A DNA stretch of 64,000 nt from CAZCTO01 sp964501725 (GCA_964501725.1 CAZCTO010000007.1:1-64000), one strand, 5' to 3'; positions 43,322 through 52,340 are shown, numbered from the stretch's first letter. The notes: generated by a model not told the origin, from the sequence alone. Program-made: numbers and translations.

Positions 43322-44500
43322 TTAGTCTTCTAATGACACCCACTTGCTTCCTAAAAGGCTGGACTCGATCACTTTGTGTACAAATTTAACACCCAGAAGT
43401 CCATCGTATGAATTCGGGAAAAGCATCGACAGCGGATCTGCTTTTGTTCCGGTAATTCTGGCTGCAATGGCTTCTGCGGCATCGGAGTATAGATTTGCAA
43501 ATGCTTCATGAAAGCCTTCCGGATGCCCCTTGACGATCCTGCTTGAACGGGCTGAAAAGGGGAGTGTCCCCGGCCCGTTGGGAGTTCGCACCTCTGCGGG
43601 TCCTTGAAGTGGTTTGAAGACTAGTGATTGCGGCACTTCCTGCAACCATTCCAGTGTACCTTTGGTTCCGCTGACCCGAATCCGCAGACTGTTTTCGACA
43701 CCGGCGGCCGCCTGAGTCACCCAGAAACTGCCGCGTGCGCCGTTATTAAATCGCAGCATGGCTCCGGCAAAGTCATGAACCAGGCGATTGGGAACGACGG
43801 TCCCGGCTTCTCCGGATAACTCCGATACTTCGAGACCGGTTACAAAACGGACCAGGTTATGCGCATGTGTACCTATATCTCCCATAACCAGAGAGGGTCC
43901 GCCGCGTACCGGGTCATATCGCCAAGGCAACTTGCCTGACGGATCCGGATCATTTTCATCGGCTTTTCCACCCTGTACGTACTCGATCTGAATGAGGCGA
44001 ATCGTTCCCAACTGTCCGTCATTTACCATTGCTTTTGCCTGGCGGACCATCGGATAGCCGGTATAATTATGTGTAAGACAAAACACATGGCCGGATTGAA
44101 CGACCTGCTTATGGAGTGCCAACGCGTCTTCAAGCGTATTTGTCATCGGTTTATCGCAGATGACGTCAAAGCCCTTGTCCAACGCTGCTGAAGCGTAAAG
44201 GTAATGACTGTCATTGGGAGTCATGATAGCAACCGCATCCGCTCCTTCCGGTAATAATGATTCGGTTTCGATAAGTTCCATTGCATCAGCGTATATCCGG
44301 TTCTTGTGAAGGCCGATCGCAAGGCCGTCACGCATTGCTTTATCCGGTCTGGAAGACAGAGAACCGGCGACGATATCGTAGCGGTCGTCCATCCTTGCCG
44401 CCTGGCGGTGCATAGCTCCGATAAAAGAACCTTCACCTCCTCCGATAACGGCTAATCGTATACGTCTCCCGAGAAGATCTGTTACCGGATTTAAACTCAT
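43322..44500 (-). CDS. Gfo/Idh/MocA-family oxidoreductase
   Basis: A 392-aa NAD(P)-dependent sugar or cyclitol oxidoreductase. The Rossmann motif VIGGGEGSFIGAMHR is near residue 19, the conserved CDKPMTNTLEDALAL (the EKP-type motif with Asp) near 114, and GDIGTHAHNLVRFVTG near 208 contains the catalytic-type histidine. Substrate unknown. Its ATG overlaps the stop of the UPF0303 gene upstream, so the two are translated together, perhaps for carbohydrate use. Confidence 0.9.
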   Translation of the reverse strand: MSLNPVTDLLGRRIRLAVIGGGEGSFIGAMHRQAARMDDRYDIVAGSLSSRPDKAMRDGLAIGLHKNRIYADAMELIETESLLPEGADAVAIMTPNDSHYLYASAALDKGFDVICDKPMTNTLEDALALHKQVVQSGHVFCLTHNYTGYPMVRQAKAMVNDGQLGTIRLIQIEYVQGGKADENDPDPSGKLPWRYDPVRGGPSLVMGDIGTHAHNLVRFVTGLEVSELSGEAGTVVPNRLVHDFAGAMLRFNNGARGSFWVTQAAAGVENSLRIRVSGTKGTLEWLQEVPQSLVFKPLQGPAEVRTPNGPGTLPFSARSSRIVKGHPEGFHEAFANLYSDAAEAIAARITGTKADPLSMLFPNSYDGLLGVKFVHKVIESSLLGSKWVSLED

Positions 44501-44970
44501 AATAACTCGCCACCCTTCAGAAAATGCAGAATTGCCTTTGTTACTAACCTGTGGTCCTCTTCCTGAGAGAGTCCTGAGACGGTGATCGCTCCGACCGTTC
44601 CCGTGTCTTTTATAATAATCGGAAAACTGCCCCCGTGCGGCGCATACCCGGTCTCCGGAAGAAGCATGGCGGCTTCAATTGTTTTACCTTGGTTCTTCAG
44701 ACGGATTCCCGTATATAAGGAACTGTGTCCGGTGCGGGTAACCATTCTGATTTTCCGTTCAATCCATGCATCATTGTCTGCTGAGGTTCCCGGCAGGGCG
44801 GCATGAAACAAACGACGTCCGGCCAAATGAATGTCAATCGTTACCGGCAAATTCTCTTTTTCGGCGGTTGCATATATATGGGATCCGATGCTCCATGCGG
44901 TCTTCTCATTAAAAAAGGGGAAAACCAGCTCTTGTTCCTCGGAAATCAAATCATCCAAACTGTATTCCAT
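44497..44970 (-). CDS. UPF0303 (HbpS-like/heme-degrading domain) protein
   Basis: A 157-aa protein of the UPF0303 family, which shares the GlcG/HbpS-like fold. The pattern TAWSIGSHIYATAEKENLPV...DAWIERKIRMV...PHGGSFPIIIK, VGAITVSGLSQEEDHRLV is recognisable. Its role is unknown; related domains are named heme-degrading. Members often sit beside sugar dehydrogenases, as here. The start at 44970 after AGGGAG is clear; 53 further upstream codons in frame are not coding in style. Confidence 0.82.
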   Translation of the reverse strand: MEYSLDDLISEEQELVFPFFNEKTAWSIGSHIYATAEKENLPVTIDIHLAGRRLFHAALPGTSADNDAWIERKIRMVTRTGHSSLYTGIRLKNQGKTIEAAMLLPETGYAPHGGSFPIIIKDTGTVGAITVSGLSQEEDHRLVTKAILHFLKGGELL

Positions 44971-45135
44971 AATACACTCCCTAAAACCGTAAGACTGTAT
45001 TCCAATATTCATCGAAAAGAACGTTGGTAAATAACATACGGACACGTATTCTGCGTCTTGTCCATAGCATAGCATCCGTAATAATTTATTACAAGAAAGC
45101 GTACACGCCGGGAGGAAATGAATATACACAGACAG

Positions 45136-45172
45136 AAAAACCCCGCCGGCTGTGTTGCTTCAGCCGGCGGGG
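45136..45172 (-). terminator. intrinsic terminator of the repeat surface protein gene
   Basis: A perfect 12-bp GC-rich stem (CCCCGCCGGCTG with its complement, loop of 8) followed on the minus strand by TTTTTCTG. It lies 48 bases past the stop codon of the gene at 45220-46374. Confidence 0.9.
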
Positions 45173-45219
45173 AATATGCGTCTCGATCTCACAAAATAAC
45201 TTTTAGTGCGCAGTCACAA

Positions 45220-46374
45220 TCAGTAACGATAATTATTGGTAGGGTTATCCGAAGGTTTTTTTATAACTGACTTTTTCCGTCCCTTATACTCTTCAATAAA
45301 TCCCGCTATCGTTGCGCCAATAACCATAAAGAGCACCAATCCGATGAGCACGATCAGACCCAATCCTTTTTTACTGTTACCATCGGAATCATCCTTCGTT
45401 ACTCCCGCGGCGGGACTGGGTGTCGGCGTAGGTGTCGGTGCAATCGTCTCTGCCGGGGCAGTCGTCTCTGCCGGTACAGTGGTTTCAGTCGGAGCGACCG
45501 TCGTTTCCGTGGTCTCAGACGGAACGGTCGTTGGTTCTGTGACCGGTGTCGGAGCCACAGTTGGTGTCACTTTGGGTGTGGGTGTCACCGTCGGCTTAAC
45601 TGTTGGCGTCGGAGGCTTGGCTGCAAATACAGCATTTAAAGAATAGGCGCTTGTAGGCATGCTAAATTTATACACGGCTGAGGTGCTAACCGTGCTTCCG
45701 GAAGCTTCCCATCTAATGAAATCATACCCTGCGTTGGGTGTTGCGGATACAGTTACTTCTGTCCCCGTAGCAAACGAACCCGCGCCGGAAGCGTTACCGC
45801 CGACTGTTTTAGTAATAGAAAGAGGATATAAAACCGGAGTAAATACAGCATTCAAAGAACAGTTATTTGCAGGCATTGTGAAGCCATACGTAGCTGAAGT
45901 GCTTCCCGAAATGCCGGAGCCATCCCACCTTACAAAAGTATACCCTGCGCTGGGAGTTGCGGTTACAGTCACTTCAGCTCCTGCAACAAAAGAACCTGCG
46001 CCGGAAGCGTTACCGCCGGTTGTCTTAGTAATAGAAAGAGCATACGAAACCGGAGCAAATTCTGCATATAATGAACAGTCGATTGCGGGCATCGTGAACG
46101 TGTATGTTGCTGATGTGCTACCCGGCACGCCGGAACCTGTCCATCCGACAAACACATACCCATCGGCGGGAGTTGCAATTACAGTCACATCAGCTCCCTC
46201 AAGCTTTGTACCTGCGCCTGATGCGGTACCACCGGCGGATTTACTAATCGTAAGCTCGTGCGGATCACCCGGATCAAAAACAGCACTTGAAAAAGAATCC
46301 GCTGCTACGGCATATCCGGTAAACAAAAAAACAAGAAGAATACAGCTGGCCAAAACAACAAAACGCTTCTTCAT
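45220..46374 (-). CDS. surface protein with three InlB-type B repeats and a Thr/Pro stalk
   Basis: A 384-aa secreted, membrane-anchored protein. Signal peptide 1-24 (VLASCILLVFLFTGYAVAA). Three tandem repeats of about 68-70 residues (about 41-250) follow, each with TISK, GGxASGAG, VTVxATPxxGYxFxxW and a closing FTMP: the divergent InlB B-repeat type. Then a stalk of Thr, Pro, Val and Glu (about 255-335), a membrane helix (about 345-365) and a short basic tail. No LPXTG motif; the anchor is the helix. It probably projects a small adhesive module from the cell surface. Large opposite-strand frames here are shadows of the repeats. Confidence 0.85.
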   Translation of the reverse strand: MKKRFVVLASCILLVFLFTGYAVAADSFSSAVFDPGDPHELTISKSAGGTASGAGTKLEGADVTVIATPADGYVFVGWTGSGVPGSTSATYTFTMPAIDCSLYAEFAPVSYALSITKTTGGNASGAGSFVAGAEVTVTATPSAGYTFVRWDGSGISGSTSATYGFTMPANNCSLNAVFTPVLYPLSITKTVGGNASGAGSFATGTEVTVSATPNAGYDFIRWEASGSTVSTSAVYKFSMPTSAYSLNAVFAAKPPTPTVKPTVTPTPKVTPTVAPTPVTEPTTVPSETTETTVAPTETTVPAETTAPAETIAPTPTPTPSPAAGVTKDDSDGNSKKGLGLIVLIGLVLFMVIGATIAGFIEEYKGRKKSVIKKPSDNPTNNYRY

Positions 46375-46630
46375 AAAGTCCCGCCCCTCCTAGATAAACT
46401 GATGTCAGTTACTTTTTTTTATTTTAATCCAATACTATTGATAATACCACACTTTAAGCCGCAAAACAGGGTGTTTATCAACGCATACTATGAAAAAAGA
46501 GTCGTTTTTGCAAGGAAATTAGTATAAGAAGCGAGGTTCATGACTTAATAGTTAGAGCAGTTGTTGGTATACTGAATAAACAAAGTTAACCTTCGTCAGA
46601 ATCCATTTCGAAGTGGGAGGAAAAGTAATT

Positions 46631-47779
46631 ATGAGCGGTGCGTTTTCTAAAGGCATTTACCGGAATGTTTTTGCGGAGTTGGGTCATCCGGAAACCGAAA
46701 TCGAAAAGCGCCTTGATGATACATTTAAGACTTTATTTTACGGCCCGGAGGATGAGCGTATTTATTTTACGTTAGGGGAAGATATGGCCTATATGCTCGA
46801 TACGGGAAACCTCGATGCGCGCTCGGAGGGCATGTCCTACGGGATGATGATTTGTGTTCAGTTGAATCGCAAAGAAGAGTTTGATCGGCTTTGGCGTTTT
46901 GCGAAAAAATATATGTATCTGGAGTTCGGGAGAAACGCCGGATACTTTTGCTGGTCGAACGGACTTGACGGGTCCAAGAATTCGGACGGGCCGGCACCGG
47001 ACGGCGAAGAGTTTTTCGCGATGGCGCTGATATTTGCATCCAATCGATGGGGGAACGGTGAAGGAGTACTGAATTATTTAGAAGAGGCAAAAGCGATTTT
47101 GCGTGTTATGCTTCACCAAGGTGAAAACGGCAACGGCGGACGTCCTATGTGGGATCCGGATAATAAACTGATTCGCTTCATTACGGAGGTCGATTTTTCC
47201 GACCCGTCCTATCACCTGCCGCATTTCTATGAGCTCTTTTCCCTTTACTCGGATGAAGCCGATAAAGACTTCTGGCGTCAGGCAGCGGATGCGAGCCGTA
47301 AGTATCTGGCGAAAGCATGCCATCCGGTAACCGGGCTTTCTGCCGAATATGCCGAGTTTGACGGAACGCCTCATTCCGGGCACGAGGAGATTTTCGGGCG
47401 GCATGACTGGTACTACAGCGATGCGTACCGTACGGTTGCCAACGTGGCGCTGGACTGGTCGTGGTTCGGAAAAGATGAGAACGAAAAAAAGATCGCGGAA
47501 AATGTCCAAAAATTCTTTTGTGAAACAGTCAGGGAAAATCCATTCGGCATATATGCGATTGACGGAACGGTGTTGGAAGGACAGGCGCTCCACCCCGTAG
47601 CGATCATTGCGGTCAATGCGCAGGCATCCCTCGCGTCCGACGGAAAATATGCCGGTGAGTGCGTGGAAAAGCTTTGGAATACGCCTCTTCGTACGGGCAA
47701 CCGGCGCTACTACGATAATTGTCTTTATATGTTTGCGATGTTGGCATTAAGCGGAAATTATCGCATGTGGCTCAGCTGA
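46631..47779 (+). CDS. GH8 reducing-end xylose-releasing exo-oligoxylanase (Rex type)
   Basis: Intracellular glycoside hydrolase family 8 enzyme (383 aa, no signal peptide) that probably removes xylose from the reducing end of xylo-oligosaccharides. The acid Glu66 is in DARSEGMSYG, the candidate base Asp264 in WYYSDAYRT, and Leu320-His321-Pro322 form the loop that, in the Bacillus halodurans enzyme, closes the cleft and gives exo action (recalled from the literature). The start at 46631 follows GGGAGG. No transporter or other xylan gene is adjacent. Confidence 0.9.
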   Translation: MSGAFSKGIYRNVFAELGHPETEIEKRLDDTFKTLFYGPEDERIYFTLGEDMAYMLDTGNLDARSEGMSYGMMICVQLNRKEEFDRLWRFAKKYMYLEFGRNAGYFCWSNGLDGSKNSDGPAPDGEEFFAMALIFASNRWGNGEGVLNYLEEAKAILRVMLHQGENGNGGRPMWDPDNKLIRFITEVDFSDPSYHLPHFYELFSLYSDEADKDFWRQAADASRKYLAKACHPVTGLSAEYAEFDGTPHSGHEEIFGRHDWYYSDAYRTVANVALDWSWFGKDENEKKIAENVQKFFCETVRENPFGIYAIDGTVLEGQALHPVAIIAVNAQASLASDGKYAGECVEKLWNTPLRTGNRRYYDNCLYMFAMLALSGNYRMWLS

Positions 47780-47800
47780 CAGTAAGCTATAAACGCTGTA

Positions 47801-47840
47801 AAAAGAGCCGCCGCACGATTGAAGCGCGGCGACTCTTTTG
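47801..47840. terminator. bidirectional intrinsic terminator
   Basis: GAGCCGCCGC (47805-47814) pairs with GCGGCGACTC (47826-47835) with one mismatch. AAAAA lies before and TTTTGCTTTT after, serving both the GH8 gene and the converging permease gene. Confidence 0.85.
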
Positions 47841-47866
47841 CTTTTCAGGAATCATAAAGTGAAGAA

Positions 47867-49222
47867 TTATGCTTCTGTTTTTGCTTCTGCGGCAGGCGCA
47901 GCCTCTTCTTTTTTCTTTCCGATGGAAAGGATCAAATTGAGCACGATACCGACGATTGCTGCTGTGGCAATGGGGGGCAGTTCTATTCCGAAAAAAGGAA
48001 TCATATTGTTTGGAAAGCCATAATGTCCGCCGAGGCCGATCACGAGGATGACAGCTATAACGGCAAGATTTCTTGCGTCAAAAAGATCCACTTTTTTATT
48101 GATCATAATCGCGACGCCCTGTGCCCCGATCACACCGAACAGATAGATGCAGGCGCCGTTGATGACACTTGGAGGAACCGAATTAATGGCATTGGATACC
48201 GGGTTCAGGAACGAAAGTGCCATGGCCATCAATGCAGCAACTCCGAGAACACGGGTAGAAAAATTCTTCGTAATTGCCATCGTTGAGATGTTCTCACCGT
48301 AATTGGTTCCGGCAGGACCGCCGAACACTGAAGAAACGATGTCGCCGACTCCGTCGCCGATCAGGTTGAGACCCAACTTATCCGCGATTTTATACTCGCC
48401 TTTACCTTTCTTTTTGGCAAGATGGTTGACATAAATATCGAGCTGGAAAAGATGTGCCGTGGATTCGGGAATGGTCGCAATCGCGATGGGCATAATTGCC
48501 AGGACGGCCTGCCAGCTGACTGTAGGGAGTGTAAAATGAGGAACTGAAACAACCGTACCGTCCCAGATTTTGCCGAAATCAACCAGACCCAGAGGAATAC
48601 TGACAATATACCCGACCAGGATTCCAAGTAAAATCGGCAGCTGACCGAGGACACCTTTCAAGTAAACAGAGAAGATGATCGTAGCCAGAAGCGTAACCAG
48701 AGCGGCAATCCAGAACTCGTCGATAACCGCGCCGGTGTTATAGCCGGAAGCATAAGTGATTGCGGTTCCCGCAAGTGAAATACCGATGACCATCGCGATG
48801 GAACCGGTCACTGTGGCAGGCAGAATCTTTTCAATGATATCCATTCCGAAGCGACTGACGATCAGTCCGACGACAATGGAAACAAGACCGGACATAATGA
48901 TTCCGAATTGAGCCTGAGAGATCAGACTGTCCGATGCGACAACGCCGAACTTGGCCACTGTAATACTGCAGATGGCAGCGATGTAAGAGAAACTCGATCC
49001 GTAATAGAGAGGTATTTTGCCACGGGTAATCAAGAGAAAACAAATTGTGGCAAGGCCGCTTGCAAAAATAGTGGTTGAAACATGGAATCCCGTTAATAGG
49101 GCGACCGTGACCGTAGCCGGAAACATGACCAGTAACTGCTGAAATGCAAAGATAAGGGTCTTCCCCACGGAAGGGGTCTCGTCAGGTAGATAACCGGTGA
49201 TCGCTTTGGATGTTTGTGCCAT
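47867..49222 (-). CDS. uracil/xanthine permease family (NCS2) transporter
   Basis: A 451-aa membrane transporter with about 12-14 helices. The N-terminal QQLLVMFPATVTVALLTG and the half-helix region YGSSFSYIAA are typical of the UraA-type branch of NCS2. The substrate motif region IPIAIATIPESTAHLFQLD has the conserved Glu, and GVGDIVSSVFGGPAGTNYGEN is the second diagnostic block. It likely imports uracil with protons; xanthine cannot be excluded. The ribosome site is AAGGAGG. The Ala/Glu/Lys-rich tail is unusual but short. No PyrR or purine riboswitch features were seen upstream. Confidence 0.92.
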   Translation of the reverse strand: MAQTSKAITGYLPDETPSVGKTLIFAFQQLLVMFPATVTVALLTGFHVSTTIFASGLATICFLLITRGKIPLYYGSSFSYIAAICSITVAKFGVVASDSLISQAQFGIIMSGLVSIVVGLIVSRFGMDIIEKILPATVTGSIAMVIGISLAGTAITYASGYNTGAVIDEFWIAALVTLLATIIFSVYLKGVLGQLPILLGILVGYIVSIPLGLVDFGKIWDGTVVSVPHFTLPTVSWQAVLAIMPIAIATIPESTAHLFQLDIYVNHLAKKKGKGEYKIADKLGLNLIGDGVGDIVSSVFGGPAGTNYGENISTMAITKNFSTRVLGVAALMAMALSFLNPVSNAINSVPPSVINGACIYLFGVIGAQGVAIMINKKVDLFDARNLAVIAVILVIGLGGHYGFPNNMIPFFGIELPPIATAAIVGIVLNLILSIGKKKEEAAPAAEAKTEA

Positions 49223-49281
49223 CTGGTCCTCCTTACAAAAATGCTTGCGGTGGATTAGTAAATGTTCATAACACTATAAAA

Positions 49282-49310
49282 ATTTTAAGGATAAGTAGGA
49301 AACAAGTCAA
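49282..49310 (-). promoter_or_regulatory. promoter of the uracil/xanthine permease gene
   Basis: On the minus strand TTGACT (49310-49305), 17 bases, TAAAAT (49287-49282). The leader is about 55 bases. Confidence 0.5.
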
Positions 49311-49432
49311 TCCAAAATAGCTTATTTTAAGGACATCCCGTCATAAAATTATTTTGAACAGGAAACTGTCCGCCCATTTTGTAATGCGGTCGAATATGAG
49401 GATCAGTAGTGATTCCGAAATAACCGGGTATA

Positions 49433-50110
49433 TCAAAAAAACATTGCCAGCAGCACAGTGGCGATCCCCGTTAGGCCGATTGCGGTTCCGCTCATGGCGC
49501 CCTCGATTTCTCCGATTTCAATGGCTTTGGAGGTCCCGCCGGCGTGACTTGAAGCACCGATGGCGACGCCGATTGCCACCGGATTTTTGATGCGAAAAAC
49601 GCGGATCAGGAGCGGTGCAAACGTGGCTCCGAGGATCCCGGTCAGAACAACGGCGGCGATCGTTATCGAAGGAATTCCTCCCAGCCGCTCCGATATATCC
49701 ATCGCGAAAGGTGACGTAGCCGATTTGGGAAGAAGAGAGTTTGTCAGCACCTCATCCAATCGAAAAAGCCTGCACAGCAGAAACACACTGCTGATGGACA
49801 CGACGGCACCGGCAATGGTTCCCGCAAGTACAGGGATCAGGTATTTCTTAAGAAGCGGCAACTGTTGATAGATGGAAAGCGCCAGGACGGCTGTCGCCGG
49901 TCCGAGGAAAACATACACAAGATTGGCGCCGATCTGGTATTTTTCGAGAGAAATGCCGGTGATCTTCAAAAAAGCAATGCACAGAATCGCCGAGATCAGA
50001 ATCGGATTGAGGATCGAAAGTTTCGTTTTCGAGTAAATCCACTTGCTGAGCTGGAAAGAGCCGACGGTCAGGAAAATTCCGAAAAAGGGCGAGGACAGTA
50101 TCTCACTCAT
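49433..50110 (-). CDS. lrgB: LrgB-family antiholin-like protein
   Basis: A 225-aa membrane protein of the LrgB/CidB family with about seven or eight helices. It includes the family blocks LNPILISAILCIAFL, FLGPATAVLALSIYQQ, LLPKSATSPFAMDISE and GASSHAGGTSKAIEIGE. It works with LrgA, once viewed as an antiholin and now also linked to pyruvate uptake in some species. The gene follows lrgA by 12 bases. Confidence 0.93.
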   Translation of the reverse strand: MSEILSSPFFGIFLTVGSFQLSKWIYSKTKLSILNPILISAILCIAFLKITGISLEKYQIGANLVYVFLGPATAVLALSIYQQLPLLKKYLIPVLAGTIAGAVVSISSVFLLCRLFRLDEVLTNSLLPKSATSPFAMDISERLGGIPSITIAAVVLTGILGATFAPLLIRVFRIKNPVAIGVAIGASSHAGGTSKAIEIGEIEGAMSGTAIGLTGIATVLLAMFF

Positions 50111-50122
50111 CGTTGGCCTCCT

Positions 50123-50491
50123 TCAATTTTTTCCTGCGTTCAATTTATTCTGAAGCCGGATAACGCCTTGTACGGTATATGCGGCAGCGGCAAAAGTCAG
50201 CACTGTTGAGATCAATACGATCAAAAGAAAAGGCAGAATATTCTTCTTTAGCAGTTCCAGACTCGAAATGATGCCGACGCCCGGCGGGATCAGAAACAAA
50301 GCCATGTTTTTCAAAAGAAAATCCGAAAAAGACCGAATATGGTCTGTCTTCAGAAATTTGCAGCATAGGAGAATGAAAAGAAGAATCATACTGATGACGG
50401 TTCCGGGGAAGGCAAAAGGTAAGATGATTGAAATCGCCTCGCCCAGAAGACATATTCCGAAAAGCACCACAACTTGCGTCAAGAGTTTCAT
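50123..50491 (-). CDS. lrgA: LrgA/CidA-family holin-like protein
   Basis: A 122-aa protein with four hydrophobic segments and the family wording LLGEAISIILPFAFPGTVISMILLFILL split across helices 1 and 2, then LIPPGVGIISSLELL. Partner of LrgB in a membrane complex influencing autolysis or pyruvate transport. No LytSR-type regulator lies beside the pair. A TATAAT sits about 40 bases before the start on the minus strand. Confidence 0.9.
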   Translation of the reverse strand: MKLLTQVVVLFGICLLGEAISIILPFAFPGTVISMILLFILLCCKFLKTDHIRSFSDFLLKNMALFLIPPGVGIISSLELLKKNILPFLLIVLISTVLTFAAAAYTVQGVIRLQNKLNAGKN

Positions 50492-50561
50492 AAAGTCTCC
50501 GTTTCCCGGGGATTGCGGTTTTTCTCATTATATACGACAACAGGGATATGGGGTAGAAATA

Positions 50562-50590
50562 AAAAAATCAAAGAGGTCACTTCCGTGACC
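50562..50590 (-). terminator. terminator of the DUF2089/membrane protein operon
   Basis: Read on the minus strand: GGTCAC-GGAA-GTGACC followed by TCTTTGATTTTTTT. The stem is short but the tetraloop and T-run fit. Confidence 0.6.
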
Positions 50591-50598
50591 GAAAAAGT

Positions 50599-50970
50599 CT
50601 ACTCCAGATCCAATATATTCATCTTCTCGATTTCCTTGTTCTTCTTGGGCACGTCTTTTTCCAGTGAGCGGGCAACAAAGAAGATCAGAAGGAGGATGAC
50701 CGTCGGGATGTTTGCCAGTGCTCCGGTATATATAATTCCCGGGATAACGGTACGGAGATCGCCAGGCATCAAAAGGAACATTGATAACGAAATAAGCGTC
50801 GCGATGCCGAACGACGCGATCGGAAGGAATAACCCATATTTCTTATCCACCTTTCGAGCGAGGAAAAATTCCAGAACACACAGACCTATAAAAATCAGGC
50901 AGGCCAGGATCAGCACGATCAGGAAGGGTAAAAATGAGACTGAACTTGAACCATCGACTGTATTACTCAT
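50599..50970 (-). CDS. small membrane protein paired with DUF2089
   Basis: A 123-aa protein with three membrane helices (about 12-38, 46-68 and 76-100) and a charged C-terminus. I know no family name, but such a small membrane protein commonly follows DUF2089 genes in Clostridia. Its ATG overlaps the DUF2089 stop by four bases, so the two are coupled. A regulator with a membrane partner suggests control by binding, as in anti-sigma-like pairs (inference). Confidence 0.7.
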   Translation of the reverse strand: MSNTVDGSSSVSFLPFLIVLILACLIFIGLCVLEFFLARKVDKKYGLFLPIASFGIATLISLSMFLLMPGDLRTVIPGIIYTGALANIPTVILLLIFFVARSLEKDVPKKNKEIEKMNILDLE

Positions 50971-51272
50971 TCTATGGTCTCCTTTTTCGTTTTCTTGTAT
51001 TCGGCGATCAGCAGTTTGGCGGTGTCGAAGTCGATCCGCTCACTGAGCGTGAGTTCCTTTATCTTTGCGACGTACGGATCCTGGCCGGTCGACTCGCCGA
51101 TCTGAATTTTCTGGATGATCCGATCCAGTCTCAGGCGAACCGTCGGATAGGATACACCATACTGCACGGCGATCTCCTTGAGCGAACCCGAAGCGAGGAT
51201 AAAATTTCGGATAAACCGGATATCCTCCTCGTCGAGATGATTCATCCATGCGGGAACAAATTCACTGGCCAC
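50967..51272 (-). CDS. DUF2089 putative DNA-binding regulator
   Basis: A 101-aa protein with the DUF2089 core: PAWMNHLDEEDIRFIRNFILASG split around helix 1, then SLKEIAVQYGVSYPTVRLRL, a clear helix-turn-helix (about residues 35-60), and a C-terminal helical part. The start is taken as GTG at 51272, which follows GGAGG; a TTG four codons earlier precedes the ribosome site. It probably controls its own promoter through the inverted repeat just upstream. Confidence 0.8.
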   Translation of the reverse strand: MASEFVPAWMNHLDEEDIRFIRNFILASGSLKEIAVQYGVSYPTVRLRLDRIIQKIQIGESTGQDPYVAKIKELTLSERIDFDTAKLLIAEYKKTKKETIE

Positions 51273-51301
51273 CGGTACCTCCAAGAAAGTTTAATAAAAT
51301 T

Positions 51302-51334
51302 AATATACACTTGAATAAAGTTAAAGTCAAGTGT
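51302..51334 (-). promoter_or_regulatory. promoter and operator of the DUF2089 gene
   Basis: On the minus strand TTGACT (51330-51325), 17 bases, TATATT (51307-51302). The perfect inverted repeat ACACTTGA-N12-TCAAGTGT covers the -35 box and the spacer, a classic place for an autorepressor. The remaining 270 bases up to 51611 show no gene; only A/T-rich sequence and the AAGGAG site of the next gene. Confidence 0.6.
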
Positions 51335-51611
51335 GACTATATCTTCAAATAATTAATTTTCGAGGCATAAGCAGGTCCCCGCCCAAGCGACCGAAAAGGA
51401 CCGTCACTTGGGAGAAGGGTGAAGGTGAGGGAATTTTATATCGATCGCTTTACGGAAAAACCTGCTACCCGATTCATTGAAAATTGCAGAAAGAAAATCA
51501 ATCATTATCGTGAACATTCCGAACATCCGTCTTCTGTGATATATTGAAAATCGCGATATCCGATGATCATAATTCGGGAGCAAGGATAAATACAATACGA
51601 AGGAGCGCCCA

Positions 51612-52340
51612 ATGGATGGCAAATTGACCGATATGCAGTCTCAGACTCAAATGGCGGACGGAAACAACAAAATGGCCGGCGGCGTCATTAAGCAATTCCC
51701 GGGAATGGATTCAAACGAGAATTTATTTAGAGAAGACGCATACAACAAGAGCAAATATTTTCCGTTCGCCGGTAAAAAATATAACATGCTGAAGATGATG
51801 GCAATTGCCGTTATGTTCATGATTGCCTGGATATTATTTTTCGCCCTTCTAGCAATGTGGACGGACATAAACGCGAATTGGAGCTTTCTTCTTTCGATGT
51901 CGGGGATAATTCCTTTATTTGCTTATATCATTTATAACCAGTGCGTTGTCCTAACAAAAGGACTGCAGTGTTATATCAAAGATGAGGACGGCAGTTTCTA
52001 CCTGGTGAAGATTACCAGAGCAGCGTCAACAACGATAGAAGCCATTGAAGAAGTACCGGATAAACTTGAACTGGTGGGGCAGGATTTGCAGGTTGCCCAA
52101 GACAAATACTATGCATTCAATTGCGTTCAGAACTTTAAAAAAGGCAACAAGGCATGGAATTGGTTTAGCGGCGGAGAATACAGAGTGAAACGGCTCGGAA
52201 GCCTAAAACTGAACAAAGAAGGCAGGAAGAAGAGTACTTTTATCAGCACCGTAAACGGACATTCAAGAAGAATTAAAATCGATAACGGATATAAAGGAAT
52301 TGTCGCGGAGTGCGACTGTAATCCGTTGACTTCTTTATAA
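51612..52340 (+). CDS. unrecognised membrane protein
   Basis: A 242-aa protein. About 55 polar residues precede two membrane helices (about 60-82 and 92-112), and a soluble C-terminal domain (about 118-242) has alternating strands and many Lys residues. There is no signal peptide and I know no family. The ribosome site is GAAGGAG. The promoter of the ABC-exporter leader overlaps the last codons of this gene. Confidence 0.65.
   Translation: MDGKLTDMQSQTQMADGNNKMAGGVIKQFPGMDSNENLFREDAYNKSKYFPFAGKKYNMLKMMAIAVMFMIAWILFFALLAMWTDINANWSFLLSMSGIIPLFAYIIYNQCVVLTKGLQCYIKDEDGSFYLVKITRAASTTIEAIEEVPDKLELVGQDLQVAQDKYYAFNCVQNFKKGNKAWNWFSGGEYRVKRLGSLKLNKEGRKKSTFISTVNGHSRRIKIDNGYKGIVAECDCNPLTSL

Noticed and set aside
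45236..46393. Two plus-strand open frames (136 and 244 codons) opposite the repeat surface protein
   Set aside because: Val/Gly/Thr-rich translations simply mirror the Thr/Pro stalk and B repeats; the minus-strand gene has a signal peptide, anchor and terminator.
49223..49432. Possible purine riboswitch or PyrR site before the uracil/xanthine permease gene
   Set aside because: Only a plain promoter and short leader are visible; no junction motif or terminator/antiterminator.
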